Source: Jeotgalibacillus sp. S-D1
GTDB lineage: Bacteria; Bacillota; Bacilli; Bacillales; Jeotgalibacillaceae
DNA: 64,000 nucleotides
Direction: 5' to 3'
Assembly: GCF_004358665.1 (NCBI RefSeq)
Contig: NZ_SMZR01000002.1
Location: 1 to 64,000, forward strand
Translations under genes and position numbers: made by a program
The notes under the pieces: model-generated
The model's input: the letters and a program-made list of their open reading frames with translations, nothing else
What the model was told of the DNA's origin: nothing
Database searches by the model: none
Shown: in pieces, positions 1 to 8,832 of the stretch
Numbering within the stretch: the stretch's first letter is position 1
Layout of the letters: each line of letters begins with the position of its first letter

Positions 1-28
1 CACTCATCTGCGGCCCGTTTCCGATTTT

Positions 29-112
29 ATCATACATGTTTTCCATTATATCGATCACTTCTCAAGCTATATCGATCATATTATTGCTTTTATCGGTCAC
101 TCAGACGGTCTG
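29..112. repeat. degenerate tandem array, 21-bp period, four units
   Basis: Four copies of a motif close to ATCGATCA begin at 29 (ATCATACA), 50 (ATCGATCA), 71 (ATCGATCA) and 92 (ATCGGTCA), exactly 21 bp apart, usually preceded by a T-rich TTTT/TATAT stretch. The other half of each unit is poorly conserved. Stop codons interrupt the frames, so it is not coding. It lies downstream of the yumB terminator and may continue upstream of the window. Function unknown. Confidence 0.7.
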
Positions 113-192
113 TGCGGCGGGCGGTCAAACGGTGGGTAGAACCGTCATCCCACTCCTTTATTGAATGCTCAATCCAATCTTCCCTCATACAT

Positions 193-222
193 AAAAAAGC
201 AGAGCAACAAAAGCTGCTCTGC
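193..222 (-). terminator. Rho-independent terminator of yumB
   Basis: On the minus strand an 8-bp stem (GCAGAGCA/TGCTCTGC) is followed by a run of six T. It begins 15 bases after the yumB stop codon. Confidence 0.8.
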
Positions 223-237
223 CAAGGAAAGTCATTG

Positions 238-1452
238 TTAAATCATATTAAGCTTGCCCTTTTTGAATACAAGGCCAGGTCCGCCGATGATAAGCAAAGC
301 ACGGTTATCAATTACTTTTTTCATAATTGCTGCACGTTTACCAGTAATTTTGCGGCCGAAAACCTCACCGATTGCTTCATTCCCGCCTAAAGAACAAACC
401 GTTCCTTTCAGGCTTGGTGTAAATGGTTCAAGTTCTTCACCTTTAAGCATCGCAGCGATGTTGTGAGCCACATGTGCACCTTGCTGCATAGCAATTTGTG
501 CTGTTGGCGGATACGGACGATCAATTTCAGGGTTGATCATCAATGCGCAGTCTCCAACGATAAAGACATTGTTGTGACCAGGTGCGCGAAGATCAGGATC
601 CACTTTAATTCGTGCTCTCATGTTTTCAAATCCAGCTTTTTCAATGACTGCATTACCGCGAACGCCGGCAGCCCAGACGACTGTGTTGGCTTTAATTTCT
701 TCAAACACATCTTCGCCTTTTTTAATTTTAACGCCTTCTGGAGTTGCTTCAACAACCGGTGTACCGATTGAGAATTCAATTCCTTTGCTTTCTAAATAAG
801 AAACCGCATAGTCTACCAGTTCTTTATCAAAACCAGGAAGAACCATTGGTGCCGCTTCTACACATAATAAGCGAACCGCTTTAGGATTAATATCATATTC
901 TTCACATAGCTCAGGAATGCGCTCTCCAAGTTCTCCAAGGAACTCGATGCCAGTAAATCCTGCTCCGCCTACAATGATTGTTAAGCGGGATGGGTCTTTT
1001 ACTTCTTCAAGGCTGTACGTAGCAAATTGGTATTCAATGTGCTCACGGATTTGACGGGCTGCTTTGATGTTTGCGATTGAAAAAGCATGTTCTTTTAGGC
1101 CGGGGATGCCGAATGTTTCTCCTTCAAAGCCTAAGCCTACTACCAGGTGATCGTATGCAATTTCTGAACGGTCAGTAATAACTTTTTGAGCCGCTGTATC
1201 AATGTTTTCAACGCTCGCTTTTACAAAAGTTACTTTCCCTTTGTCTAAAACGCCGCCTATATCATATCGTACTTTGTTGTGATGCATCGTACCTGCTGAT
1301 GCTTCATGCAACCAAGTTGTTTCATAATGGTAATCGTTTTTATTTACTAAGATGATGTCTGCGTCATCTGCGCTGATTAGTTTTTGAAGCTTGGTAATAA
1401 CGGATAATCCTCCGTATCCTGCTCCTAATACAACCACTGTTGGTCTCTTCAC
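238..1452 (-). CDS. yumB: type II NADH dehydrogenase-like flavoprotein (YumB type)
   Basis: 404-residue FAD/NAD(P)-dependent oxidoreductase of the NDH-2 family. These peripheral membrane enzymes pass electrons from NAD(P)H to quinone without pumping protons. The FAD-binding GAGYGG motif is at residues 10-15, a second Rossmann motif ([10 protein letters not shown]) lies near residue 160, a GDCA flavin motif follows, and the C-terminus is hydrophobic/basic as in membrane-bound NDH-2. The GTG start at 1452 is chosen because AAAGGTGG lies 11 bases upstream and the protein then begins directly with the beta strand of the FAD fold; the longer reading (1467) adds five residues. It is divergent from yumC, as expected for the yumB/yumC neighbourhood of Bacillus. 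The electron acceptor cannot be read from sequence. Confidence 0.88.
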   Translation of the reverse strand: MKRPTVVVLGAGYGGLSVITKLQKLISADDADIILVNKNDYHYETTWLHEASAGTMHHNKVRYDIGGVLDKGKVTFVKASVENIDTAAQKVITDRSEIAYDHLVVGLGFEGETFGIPGLKEHAFSIANIKAARQIREHIEYQFATYSLEEVKDPSRLTIIVGGAGFTGIEFLGELGERIPELCEEYDINPKAVRLLCVEAAPMVLPGFDKELVDYAVSYLESKGIEFSIGTPVVEATPEGVKIKKGEDVFEEIKANTVVWAAGVRGNAVIEKAGFENMRARIKVDPDLRAPGHNNVFIVGDCALMINPEIDRPYPPTAQIAMQQGAHVAHNIAAMLKGEELEPFTPSLKGTVCSLGGNEAIGEVFGRKITGKRAAIMKKVIDNRALLIIGGPGLVFKKGKLNMI

Positions 1453-1815
1453 TTGGATCACTTCCACCTTTACATTTATATTGCGATGGTGTTTGAGGCG
1501 CCATCGCGAAGCCCATATACAAGTAAGTTTGTTAGAACATTCACAATTAAAAATAGCATGCTTTTTTCAAAAGCGAAAGCCCATATCTATATCTTAGTAT
1601 ATCATATTCCTTTTTTGTCATATTTTCAAGGTGTATGGAGTAAATCAGAATACTTTGTCAATCAGCAAATCATTCAAAAGTATGAATTTCTTTTTAGATA
1701 TGTGCCTACAGTAGGTTTTAAATTTAGGAATATGATAAAATACACAAAGCGTATTGCAATTTATTTCAGCCAGACAACATCGCTGGCGGCTTATCTTATA
1801 ATGGAGGGATTACAA
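1453..1815. other. divergent intergenic region between yumB and yumC
   Basis: 363 bases that must hold the promoters of both flanking genes. A GCGATGG/CCATCGC hairpin (1483-1507) lies in the expected 5' leader of yumB and has no T run. A good minus-strand -10 (TATACT, 1596-1601) has no convincing -35 partner. No gene is supported: an open frame that runs into yumC from 1453 has no ribosome binding site and no family-like sequence before residue 122. Confidence 0.5.
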
Positions 1816-2811
1816 ATGAAAGAAGATACACAGGTTTATGATATTACCGTTATAGGTGGAGGTCCTGTCGGGCTTTTTACTGCATTTTACGGAGGAATGC
1901 GTCAGGCAAGCGTAAAAGTAATTGAAAGTCTTCCCCAGCTTGGCGGCCAGCTATCAACTTTATATCCGGATAAATACATTTACGATGTAGCAGGATTCCC
2001 TAAAGTCCGGGCACAAGAACTTGTCGATAACCTTGTTGAGCAAATGTCGCGTTTTGACACAAAGGTTTGCTTAAACCAGGAAGTGATCAATGTAGAGAAG
2101 CTTGAGGACGAGACATTTTTATTGACAACTGATCAGGAAATACACCATACACGCACAATTATTATTACTGCCGGAAACGGTGCATTCCAGCCCCGCAAGC
2201 TTGACCTGGAGGGCTTGTCCGAATTTGAAGATAAAAACATTCACTATTTTGTGCCTGACCTTCAAGTATTCAAAGGAAGAAAAGTTGTTCTTTGCGGTGG
2301 AGGGGACTCAGCAGTTGACTGGGCCTTAATGCTAGAACCGATTGCCGAATCAGTGACACTTGTCCATCGCCGTGATAAATTCCGTGCGCATGAACACAGT
2401 GTTGAGCAGCTGATGAACTCGAGTGTCAATATCATGACGCCATATACACCTATTGGCTACCAGACCATCGCAGATCAAGTGCAGTCACTCGTTCTCCAAA
2501 AGGGACGCGAAGACGAAACAGTTACCATTGATTTAGATGATCTGCTAGTAAATTATGGTTTCATTTCTTCACTAGGCCCTATTAAAAACTGGAATTTAGA
2601 AATTGAAAAAAATTCAATTGTGGTTAATTCACGTATGGAAACAGCGGTGCCGGGCATTTATGCAGCAGGTGACATCTGCACTTACGACGGAAAAGTTAAG
2701 CTGATTGCTTCAGGGTTTGGCGAGGCTCCTACTGCTGTTAACAATGCAAAAGCTTCCATCGATCCAAAAGCACGTGTCCAGCCGATGCACAGTACGTCTA
2801 TGTTTGAATAA
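1816..2811 (+). CDS. yumC: ferredoxin--NADP reductase, thioredoxin-reductase type (YumC)
   Basis: 331-residue flavoprotein of the TrxR-like ferredoxin/flavodoxin-NADP reductase family, which transfers electrons between NADPH and ferredoxin or flavodoxin. It has the FAD motif GGGPVG near the N-terminus, the [13 protein letters not shown] segment typical of this group, the NADP motif [12 protein letters not shown], and lacks the redox-active CxxC of true thioredoxin reductases. A GDI-type flavin motif (AAGDIC) is near the C-terminus. GGAGGG at 1803-1808 sets the ATG at 1816. It could supply reduced ferredoxin to the Fe-S and lipoyl enzymes encoded in this window; that link is inference. Confidence 0.93.
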   Translation: MKEDTQVYDITVIGGGPVGLFTAFYGGMRQASVKVIESLPQLGGQLSTLYPDKYIYDVAGFPKVRAQELVDNLVEQMSRFDTKVCLNQEVINVEKLEDETFLLTTDQEIHHTRTIIITAGNGAFQPRKLDLEGLSEFEDKNIHYFVPDLQVFKGRKVVLCGGGDSAVDWALMLEPIAESVTLVHRRDKFRAHEHSVEQLMNSSVNIMTPYTPIGYQTIADQVQSLVLQKGREDETVTIDLDDLLVNYGFISSLGPIKNWNLEIEKNSIVVNSRMETAVPGIYAAGDICTYDGKVKLIASGFGEAPTAVNNAKASIDPKARVQPMHSTSMFE

Positions 2812-2879
2812 ACTGCTTGTTTAGGTCAACGCTACAAGGGTAAAAGTAATAAAAACCTATTTGTGAAAGGTGATGACCT

Positions 2880-3527
2880 ATGCACGTACTTGTAATTGGA
2901 GCAAATGGAACGACTGGAAAAATGGTGGTCGAAAAACTGGCGAACAGTGAACAGCATCTTGTCAGAGCAATGGTAAGAAAAACAGAGCAGGCTCCCACGA
3001 TGGAAAAACTGGGTGCCCGCCCGATCATTGCGGACCTTGAAAATGAATTTGATTATGTAATGGAAGATGTGAATGCAGTCATTTTTGCAGCTGGTTCAGG
3101 CCCGGATACAGGATCAGATAAAACAACGGCTGTGGATGAAATGGGTGCTAAAAAAGCGATTGATTATGCCCGGGAAAAAGGGATAGAACGCTTTATTATG
3201 CTTAGTTCTGTTGGAGCGGACGACCCATCGATTGCTTCAGACAACGAGACGTTTCATCATTACTTAAAAGCCAAGCATGATGCCGACGTACATCTAATCA
3301 ACAGTGGTTTAAACTTTACCATTGTCCGTCCGGGTGCACTGGTTGACAGCCCAGCTACCGGAAAGATAACGGCGGGCACGAAGCTTCAGAGCACAGATGG
3401 CTCCATTACCCGTGAAGATGTGGCTACGGTGCTGGTTGAATCTCTTCTCGTTGAAGGACTGCACAATAAATCGTTTGAAATGGTAAATGGCAGCACAGAT
3501 ATTGAACAGGCATTGGAAACATTATAA
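2880..3527 (+). CDS. atypical SDR NAD(P)H-binding protein
   Basis: 215-residue protein of the atypical short-chain dehydrogenase group (NAD(P)H-binding, NmrA/YwnB/YhfK-like). The N-terminal GANGTTGKM dinucleotide motif is at residues 8-16, LSSVGAD follows the fourth strand, and the C-terminal REDVATVLVESL segment is typical of this group. The Tyr-x-x-x-Lys catalytic pair of classical SDRs is not in the usual position, so it may be a reductase with another mechanism or a redox sensor. It starts 68 bases after yumC behind AAAGGTG, so it may be cotranscribed. Substrate unknown. Confidence 0.8.
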   Translation: MHVLVIGANGTTGKMVVEKLANSEQHLVRAMVRKTEQAPTMEKLGARPIIADLENEFDYVMEDVNAVIFAAGSGPDTGSDKTTAVDEMGAKKAIDYAREKGIERFIMLSSVGADDPSIASDNETFHHYLKAKHDADVHLINSGLNFTIVRPGALVDSPATGKITAGTKLQSTDGSITREDVATVLVESLLVEGLHNKSFEMVNGSTDIEQALETL

Positions 3528-3533
3528 AAAAAA

Positions 3534-3565
3534 GGCCCTCACCGCTTGTTGGTGAGGGTCTTTTG
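3534..3565 (+). terminator. terminator of the yumC-SDR unit
   Basis: A 10-bp stem (GGCCCTCACC paired with GGTGAGGGTC, one G-T) with a 7-base loop is followed by TTTT, just after the SDR stop codon. Confidence 0.85.
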
Positions 3566-3678
3566 CTTTGTAATTTAATTTCACTATATAACAAAAACGG
3601 ATTTATTTCTAAATACAGGAACACTATTTATGTTAAAATTTCACTTGTACTTTAAACATGTTTCATGAGGAGAATACA

Positions 3679-4527
3679 ATGCAAAAAATTAAATACTTAC
3701 CACTCATCCCTATTCCCGCTGTATCAATCGGTGCAATGATTATGTACCTCAACGATATACCCAAAAATATCTGGTTACAAAATATGATCGTTGTAACACT
3801 CCTTATAATACTGTCCTATCTAATGATTAAAAGGAAAAATATAACCCCTAAATCAACAGCAAAAAACTATTTACATATTCTTATCATTTTCCTGTTATTT
3901 GTATTAACCTTTTATGACTCGGGGATAGATGGCGTTCACAGGTGGATTACCCTGGGGCCTATAAGTCTTAATATAGCCAGTCTTTTCTTACCCCTACTCC
4001 TTATTATACTTGGTAACATATTATCACAAGATCACTGGTGGCGATCTTATATGATTGTACTTACTGCATCATTCTTAATGGTTCTGCAACCGGATGCTTC
4101 CACTGTGACAGCATTTGTACTATCAAGCTTCGTTTTACTAATATTTAATATGAAAAGACAAATGATTCGATATGCTGTGCTGGTTATTCCCTTAATCTTC
4201 ATTGTACTATCCTGGGTTTTTATAGATGGGCTGGCTCCTGTTCCATATGTGGAAGATATCTTATTTATGGCTAAAGATTTAGGAACAATCTGGTTTATTA
4301 TTTCTTTACTTTCACTCTTTATTCTCATAATCCCTTTTATATTTTTCCGGCCTGTAAAAAGAAAATTAACCTCAATTTGCCTGGGGATATACTTTTTCAC
4401 TCTACTAATAACAACATTTTTTGGAAACTTCCCTGTCATACTAATGGGATATGGGATTTCACCTATTATTGGCTACTTTATATCGATCAATTGGCTTCTT
4501 GGAAATAAATTAAAAGATATAAACTAA
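3679..4527 (+). CDS. compact SEDS-like (FtsW/RodA/SpoVE) polytopic membrane protein
   Basis: 282 residues with about nine hydrophobic segments. Three stretches match landmarks of SEDS glycosyltransferases in the right order: GVHRWITLGPISLN (85-98; SEDS have G.(K/R)RWI.LGP..FQPSE), MVLQPDAST (134-142; SEDS LLQPDLGT), and VPYVEDILFMAKDLG (188-202; SEDS H(T)DFIFAVI(G/A)EELG), in which Asp193 aligns with the catalytic aspartate. NFPVILMGYGISPIIGY near the C-terminus resembles the final G.(L)P..(T)G(I)PLP..SYGGS motif but lacks the SYGGS. It is about 100 residues shorter than RodA or FtsW, AT-rich compared with neighbours, and stands alone. GAGGAG precedes the ATG at 3679. Peptidoglycan polymerase activity is unproven; a non-enzymatic relative is possible. 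Confidence 0.55.
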   Translation: MQKIKYLPLIPIPAVSIGAMIMYLNDIPKNIWLQNMIVVTLLIILSYLMIKRKNITPKSTAKNYLHILIIFLLFVLTFYDSGIDGVHRWITLGPISLNIASLFLPLLLIILGNILSQDHWWRSYMIVLTASFLMVLQPDASTVTAFVLSSFVLLIFNMKRQMIRYAVLVIPLIFIVLSWVFIDGLAPVPYVEDILFMAKDLGTIWFIISLLSLFILIIPFIFFRPVKRKLTSICLGIYFFTLLITTFFGNFPVILMGYGISPIIGYFISINWLLGNKLKDIN

Positions 4528-4761
4528 TTCTAATGTAATCGTTCAAGAGGATTTGCGAATTTATCTTGGCTTATTCAACTTGCCTCCACACCCCTTACCG
4601 ATACTATTAAGCAACAAATATTATGAAAACAGGCTTTGTTTTAAAGAAGGCATACGAACCAGCGAGCCATGGGATGCTGATTTGTTTTCATTTTTTACAA
4701 TCCATTCATATTTGGAAATGTTCATTTTTACTTTTCCTGTTTTATTGGTTCTAACAAAAAA

Positions 4762-4790
4762 CCTTCTTAACAGGCGTGCTGTCAAGAAGG
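4762..4790 (-). terminator. terminator of yutM, possibly bidirectional
   Basis: CCTTCTTAAC pairs with GTCAAGAAGG (one mismatch). Read on the minus strand it is followed by six T after the yutM gene. On the plus strand it is followed by CTTTT and could also stop the SEDS-like transcript. Confidence 0.75.
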
Positions 4791-4820
4791 CTTTTCATTG
4801 ATTGCTTTAACTTTTGAAAC

Positions 4821-5183
4821 CTAGCAATTTTCAGGTGTTCCTTTTTTAGTCGCTGTCGTAAAGGATGAACCACAGCCGCATGAGGCGATGGCATTTGGAT
4901 TTTCAATCGTGAAGCCGCCTCCCATCAGTGACTGCTTATAGTCAATTTCAGTTCCTCTCAGAATATCCGTGTCCTCTGTTTTAACAAGTACGCGAATTCC
5001 GTGGTGAAGTTCTTCCTGATCCTCGGAATTAATCTCATGTTCAAATCCCATACCGTATGACAGCCCGCTGCAGCCTCCGCCTTTTACTGCAACGCGAAGA
5101 TAAGCATTTTCTTCTTCCGCTTCCTTCATCATATCTTTTACCTGAAGCGCCGCTGCTTCTGACAACTTGATTACTTGTTCCAT
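4821..5183 (-). CDS. yutM: HesB/IscA/ErpA-family Fe-S assembly protein (YutM)
   Basis: 120-residue A-type carrier that accepts or delivers Fe-S clusters or iron. The three invariant cysteines are present: Cys38 in GGGCSGLSYG and Cys102/Cys104 in the SCGCGSSF motif. A further Cys120 ends the chain. The ATG at 5183 is preceded by GGAGGTG; the longer frame to 5261 adds 26 residues with no family match. It follows yuzB on the same strand as in Bacillus. A-type proteins typically serve lipoyl synthase, and lipA is 9 kb away. Regulation not seen. Confidence 0.93.
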   Translation of the reverse strand: MEQVIKLSEAAALQVKDMMKEAEEENAYLRVAVKGGGCSGLSYGMGFEHEINSEDQEELHHGIRVLVKTEDTDILRGTEIDYKQSLMGGGFTIENPNAIASCGCGSSFTTATKKGTPENC

Positions 5184-5262
5184 CGTAGCACCTCCGAAAA
5201 AATTCTTATTATTTACAGTATAGCTTTTCTTATACGCAGTCTCAACCAATTGGACTGTCACT

Positions 5263-5293
5263 AAAACCCAATTGAATGATTCAATTGGGTTTT
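5263..5293 (-). terminator. terminator of yuzB
   Basis: A perfect 14-bp inverted repeat (AAAACCCAATTGAA/TTCAATTGGGTTTT) with a 3-base loop lies between yuzB and yutM. Its T-rich arm acts as the U tract. Confidence 0.75.
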
Positions 5294-5307
5294 ACTCACT
5301 CTATCTA

Positions 5308-5544
5308 TTAGAACATTGGATTTTCTTCTAAATAAACATAAATTTCTTCAACCAGCTGTTTTGGAGTGTCTGCTTCCACTACATCCCCATTAACTAATGC
5401 AAAATGTGAAGCCGCACATTTCCCACAGTAGCCAAGACATCCGTATTCAATTACATCAAAGTTCGGATCCCGCTCTAATATTTCAAGTGCTTCCTGCGAC
5501 CCGCTTGCCAGATTACTTATGCAAAATTCTATAATCGGTTTCAT
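5308..5544 (-). CDS. yuzB: YuzB family protein (DUF1450)
   Basis: 78-residue protein of the DUF1450/YuzB family. It has the conserved [15 protein letters not shown] segment with a CxxC pair, an N-terminal cysteine (CISNLASG) and the C-terminal VYLEENPMF. The fold resembles thioredoxin-like ferredoxins, so a redox or Fe-S link is plausible but not established. The ATG at 5544 follows GAGAGGTG; the frame extends five residues further upstream without a better signal. It is encoded upstream of yutM, with a hairpin between them. Confidence 0.85.
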   Translation of the reverse strand: MKPIIEFCISNLASGSQEALEILERDPNFDVIEYGCLGYCGKCAASHFALVNGDVVEADTPKQLVEEIYVYLEENPMF

Positions 5545-5781
5545 GTTTTCACCTCTCACTACCTTTCCATGCTACCTTTTTTGCATGCAACCGTCAATCA
5601 TTTGAAATGAACAAAAATGCAGGTTTGTGAAGTAATTCTCTTATTATTATTGTACTATTGCCCTTATTCCGATATACTTTTTTATGAATATAAACGTTTA
5701 GTTTCAACTTATTATGCGAATAAGCATCATATTGAAAGTGCTTACGCAAATCAAACGCCGATTGCAAAGAGAGGGCTTCTT

Positions 5782-6849
5782 ATGAAACAGTTAGTTTTAC
5801 TTGGCGGAGGATACGGAAACATGCGGGTCCTGTTGCGCCTACTACCGAGTCAATTACCAGACGATGTTGAGATTACCTTAATTGATCGTACACCCTACCA
5901 CTGCCTAAAGACAGAATATTACGCTCTCGCATCCGGAACGATTTCTGATCAGGAAGTGCGTGTCGCTTTTCCCGAACATGAGCGGCTGAATATTAAGTAT
6001 GGAAATATTACCAAAATTGATACAGCCTATCAGCAGGTTCTGCTGGAGGATGGTTCAGCTGTTGCCTATGACGATCTAGTTGTCGGTCTTGGCTGTGAAG
6101 ACAAATATCATAATGTCCCGGGTGCAGATGAGTATACCTACAGTATTCAATCGATTCACAGCGCACGGGCAACCTATGAAAAGCTTTCTAACCTTCCTTC
6201 CGGTTCCGTGGTTGGAATTGTCGGAGCAGGATTAAGCGGCATCGAACTGGCAAGTGAGCTGAGAGAGAGCCGCAGCGATTTAGGCATTAAATTATTTGAC
6301 CGCGGGGAGCGTATACTTCCGGCATTTCCTGTGCGTCTGAGTAATTATGTGCAAAAATGGTTTGATGCCAATAATGTAGAGATTGTCAGCAACTCCAACA
6401 TCACAAAAGTTGAGCCAAATATGCTGTACAACCATGATCAGACTATTCCTGTTGATGTCTGTGTATGGACTGCAGGCATCCAGCCTGTAGAAGTAGTTCG
6501 GACCATTCCTACTGAAAAAGATTCATCCAAGCGATTAGTGTTAACACAATATCATAACCTTCCTGGTGATGAACATGTATATATTGTTGGGGACTGTGCC
6601 AGCCTGCCATTTGCGCCTAGCGCTCAATTGGCCGAGGAACAGGCTGAACAAATTGTCAAAGTCCTTTTGATGCGCTGGAAAGGCGAAACGCTGCCTTCTG
6701 AAATGTCCAAAATCAAGCTTAAAGGATTTATGGGCTCACTTGGCAAAAAGCACGGGTTTGCTTATCTTGCAGACCGTACCATCACAGGAAGAATTGCCCG
6801 CCTAATGAAGTCGGGTGTGCTATGGATGTATAAATATCATAACGGATAA
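5782..6849 (+). CDS. yutJ: NDH-2-like NAD(P)/FAD oxidoreductase (YutJ)
   Basis: 355-residue flavoprotein of the NDH-2 family, the expected length of YutJ. GGGYGNMR near the N-terminus binds FAD, GIVGAGLSGIELA is the second nucleotide motif, and VYIVGDCASLPFAPSAQLAEEQAEQ is cut into the usual GD-C and quinone-site region. GAGAGGG precedes the ATG at 5782; the longer frame from 5617 lacks support. It is paralogous to yumB in this window, and both have paralogues in Bacillus. It is divergent from yuzB. Whether it is a respiratory dehydrogenase or another quinone reductase is open. Confidence 0.85.
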   Translation: MKQLVLLGGGYGNMRVLLRLLPSQLPDDVEITLIDRTPYHCLKTEYYALASGTISDQEVRVAFPEHERLNIKYGNITKIDTAYQQVLLEDGSAVAYDDLVVGLGCEDKYHNVPGADEYTYSIQSIHSARATYEKLSNLPSGSVVGIVGAGLSGIELASELRESRSDLGIKLFDRGERILPAFPVRLSNYVQKWFDANNVEIVSNSNITKVEPNMLYNHDQTIPVDVCVWTAGIQPVEVVRTIPTEKDSSKRLVLTQYHNLPGDEHVYIVGDCASLPFAPSAQLAEEQAEQIVKVLLMRWKGETLPSEMSKIKLKGFMGSLGKKHGFAYLADRTITGRIARLMKSGVLWMYKYHNG

Positions 6850-6882
6850 AATATACTATTAAAAATAGCAAATCAGTATTTC

Positions 6883-6910
6883 ACGCCCATTCGAATGGGC
6901 GTGTTTTTTT
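6883..6910 (+). terminator. terminator of yutJ
   Basis: A perfect ACGCCCATT/AATGGGCGT stem with a 2-base loop is followed by seven or more T. Confidence 0.9.
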
Positions 6911-7075
6911 GTCCGTTGTTTTTTAGTTAAGCTTAAAAAAACGATCATACGTTATCTAAATTACTTGAATACTTATTTTCCCCGCTCCTGGTTCATTTAA
7001 GTTCTGCTTCTTTAACTCCCCCATTAAACATAGTTTAGACATAAGCTGTTAAATTAAATGCAAAGAGGGATCTGC

Positions 7076-8137
7076 ATGAACTCGTGGAGTCGAGCATTTC
7101 AGGTAGCTGCTGTTTACGTGGGAACTGTAGTAGGCACGGGTTTTGCAACTGGAAAAGAAATTGTTGAATTTTTTTCACGATTTGGCTTTATCGGATTTTT
7201 GACAATCCTCATCAGCGGTTATTTTTTTATTACATTAGGGACAAGCCTGATGGTCATGGCGATTGATTTAAAAGCCCGTTCTTATGAGGAACTGACTGAA
7301 TACTTATTTGGCCCGCTGTTCGCCAAAGGTGTCAACATTATGATGATGATTATGCTTTTAGGCTTTTGCATCGTAATGCTTTCCGGAGCGGGAGCCGTTT
7401 TTGAAGAACAGCTGAAATTGCCTAAATTAGCCGGCATTTTGTTAACAGTGGCACTAATTTATGTCATCGTGATCGTCGGTACCAAGGGTCTGTTTGCTGT
7501 GAACTTGTTAGTGGTTCCGCTCATGATCCTTTTTAATCTAATGCTAATGATGCATGCGGTAAAAGGTGGTGCCTTTTTGGATACCTTTTTTATTGTTCCT
7601 GAGCTGGAAGGTGGATGGAGGGCATTTATCTATCCTTTTATTTATCCTGCCATGAACCTGGCGATGGCCCAGGCAGTCTTAGTTCCTCTGGCTGCTGAAG
7701 TTAATGATAAGGACGTTGTGAAAAAAGGCGGAATACTGGGCGGGGTTATTCTTACGCTCATTCTCATTTCAAGCCATGTGACACTTGTTACATTGCCAAA
7801 CCTGGAAATGTACGATATCCCAATGGCTGCAGTTATGAAGGAAATGATGACGTCTTTTTATTTGGTTTACATCATAGTCATTTACGGAGAAATCTACACT
7901 TCATTAATCGGCAATATTTACGGCCTGGAAAGACAATTAAGCAACTATATTCGGGCGAAGCGGATATGGATTTCCACTTTTATCATTTTGTTTGTTTCCA
8001 GTTTAAGCATGGTGGATTACAGCACTCTCCTTACCTTCTTATATCCGCTGTTTGGCTACATAAGCCTCGTGTTTTTTATTTTATTGTGGATAAAATCAGG
8101 AAAATGGCTGGTTAAAAGGAAAAGAAAAGCTGAATAA
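7076..8137 (+). CDS. ykvI: YkvI-family membrane transporter
   Basis: 353-residue polytopic membrane protein with about ten hydrophobic segments and an APC-superfamily-like start: VAAVYVGTVVGTGFATGKE, a glycine-rich broken first helix typical of sodium-coupled transporters, and PFIYPAMNLAMAQAVLVPLA in the middle. It matches the YkvI/COG3949 group, whose substrate is not established. AAGAGGGA precedes the ATG at 7076; an upstream ATG at 7058 has no site. It is monocistronic or cotranscribed with the small gene that follows. Confidence 0.75.
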   Translation: MNSWSRAFQVAAVYVGTVVGTGFATGKEIVEFFSRFGFIGFLTILISGYFFITLGTSLMVMAIDLKARSYEELTEYLFGPLFAKGVNIMMMIMLLGFCIVMLSGAGAVFEEQLKLPKLAGILLTVALIYVIVIVGTKGLFAVNLLVVPLMILFNLMLMMHAVKGGAFLDTFFIVPELEGGWRAFIYPFIYPAMNLAMAQAVLVPLAAEVNDKDVVKKGGILGGVILTLILISSHVTLVTLPNLEMYDIPMAAVMKEMMTSFYLVYIIVIYGEIYTSLIGNIYGLERQLSNYIRAKRIWISTFIILFVSSLSMVDYSTLLTFLYPLFGYISLVFFILLWIKSGKWLVKRKRKAE

Positions 8138-8209
8138 TTTTCCCTTTAAAGCGTATGTTTTAGTATTTGGTTGGAAAAAATTTAACTATAAACGTTTGGA
8201 GGATTGCCG

Positions 8210-8395
8210 ATGTGCGAAAAAGAATATGTACTTAATAAAGCAGCAGGATTAAAATCTACTCTCACAAACGATCAATCGGTTTCTTTAGTGGACATCGTAC
8301 AGCTATTTGGGCAGTGCTTTGTCAGTGAATTTAATAATCAGCATAAAGCAGCTGCAGCCGCAGATTCACCCGCTTCTATAGAGAATACTATTTGA
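8210..8395 (+). CDS. small protein of unknown function (61 aa)
   Basis: A 61-residue reading frame with a textbook GGAGG (8198-8202) eight bases before ATG and its own strong terminator, so expression is likely. It has two cysteines (Cys2 and one in GQCFVSEF), a predicted amphipathic middle (VSLVDIVQLFGQCFV) and an Ala-rich tail. No family recognised. It lies downstream of the ykvI-type transporter. Confidence 0.6.
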   Translation: MCEKEYVLNKAAGLKSTLTNDQSVSLVDIVQLFGQCFVSEFNNQHKAAAAADSPASIENTI

Positions 8396-8410
8396 TCTTT
8401 TATGTATAAA

Positions 8411-8444
8411 GGGACAATCGCTTAAAAACGATTGTCCCTTTTTT
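8411..8444 (+). terminator. terminator shared by the small convergent genes
   Basis: GGGACAATCG pairs with CGATTGTCCC around an 8-base loop and is followed by six T. It separates two convergent small genes. On the opposite strand the A/T context is weaker. Confidence 0.85.
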
Positions 8445-8448
8445 ACTT

Positions 8449-8592
8449 TTATTCCTTCGTAATATAATTTACAAACTGGTTTATAATTTCAATATCTCCT
8501 GTGACGATCAGTGCCGGAAGCAAAATAAATACCCCTACTACAGCTAAATTTGAAAGAAAAAAGATTCTAATTGATTTTTTTAAAATTTTCAT
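8449..8592 (-). CDS. small single-pass membrane protein (47 aa)
   Basis: 47 residues, short of common gene-calling limits. The basic N-terminus (MKILKKSIR) is followed by one hydrophobic helix (about residues 9-31: IFFLSNLAVVGVFILLPALI) and a short polar tail ending in NYITKE. The positive-inside rule puts the N-terminus in the cytoplasm. AAGGTG lies about eight bases before the ATG at 8592. No family recognised. The clean signal-anchor pattern and the ribosome site argue that it is real. Confidence 0.55.
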   Translation of the reverse strand: MKILKKSIRIFFLSNLAVVGVFILLPALIVTGDIEIINQFVNYITKE

Positions 8593-8788
8593 GTCTTCCA
8601 TCACCTTAGCTCTCTTTGTGAAGTGAATGATCGTATTGATATTATGCTCCTTCTCAGCAGAAAATTCAATTGTTTTTAGAATATTTTAAATTTTATATTT
8701 TGAGATTTGTGGAGTCTGGTATCATTTCGATGCCATTATGGCTTTCTGTGGAAATCAACACCCATGTTTAACAAAGCCTAAATTAAAA

Positions 8789-8817
8789 ATCCTCTTTAAC
8801 CTGTCGTTAAAGAGGAT
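8789..8817 (-). terminator. terminator of yuzD
   Basis: A 12-bp stem (ATCCTCTTTAAC/GTTAAAGAGGAT), 5-base loop, followed on the minus strand by TTTTTAATT, 16 bases after the yuzD stop. Confidence 0.85.
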
Positions 8818-8832
8818 GCCTTACATATTTCT

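Noticed and set aside
29-112. CRISPR array
   Set aside because: Units are 21 bp with only about 8 conserved bases and no spacer-like unique segments of constant length. No cas genes are present. The array at 50217 fails for the same reasons.
1453-1815. N-terminal extension of yumC by 121 residues
   Set aside because: The extension shows no conserved motif, spans the divergent promoter region and lacks a ribosome site, while GGAGGG sets the start at 1816.
4553-4801. 82-residue open frame on the plus strand
   Set aside because: No ribosome site, no family-like sequence, and its end forms the yutM terminator hairpin. Composition is that of chance AT-rich DNA.
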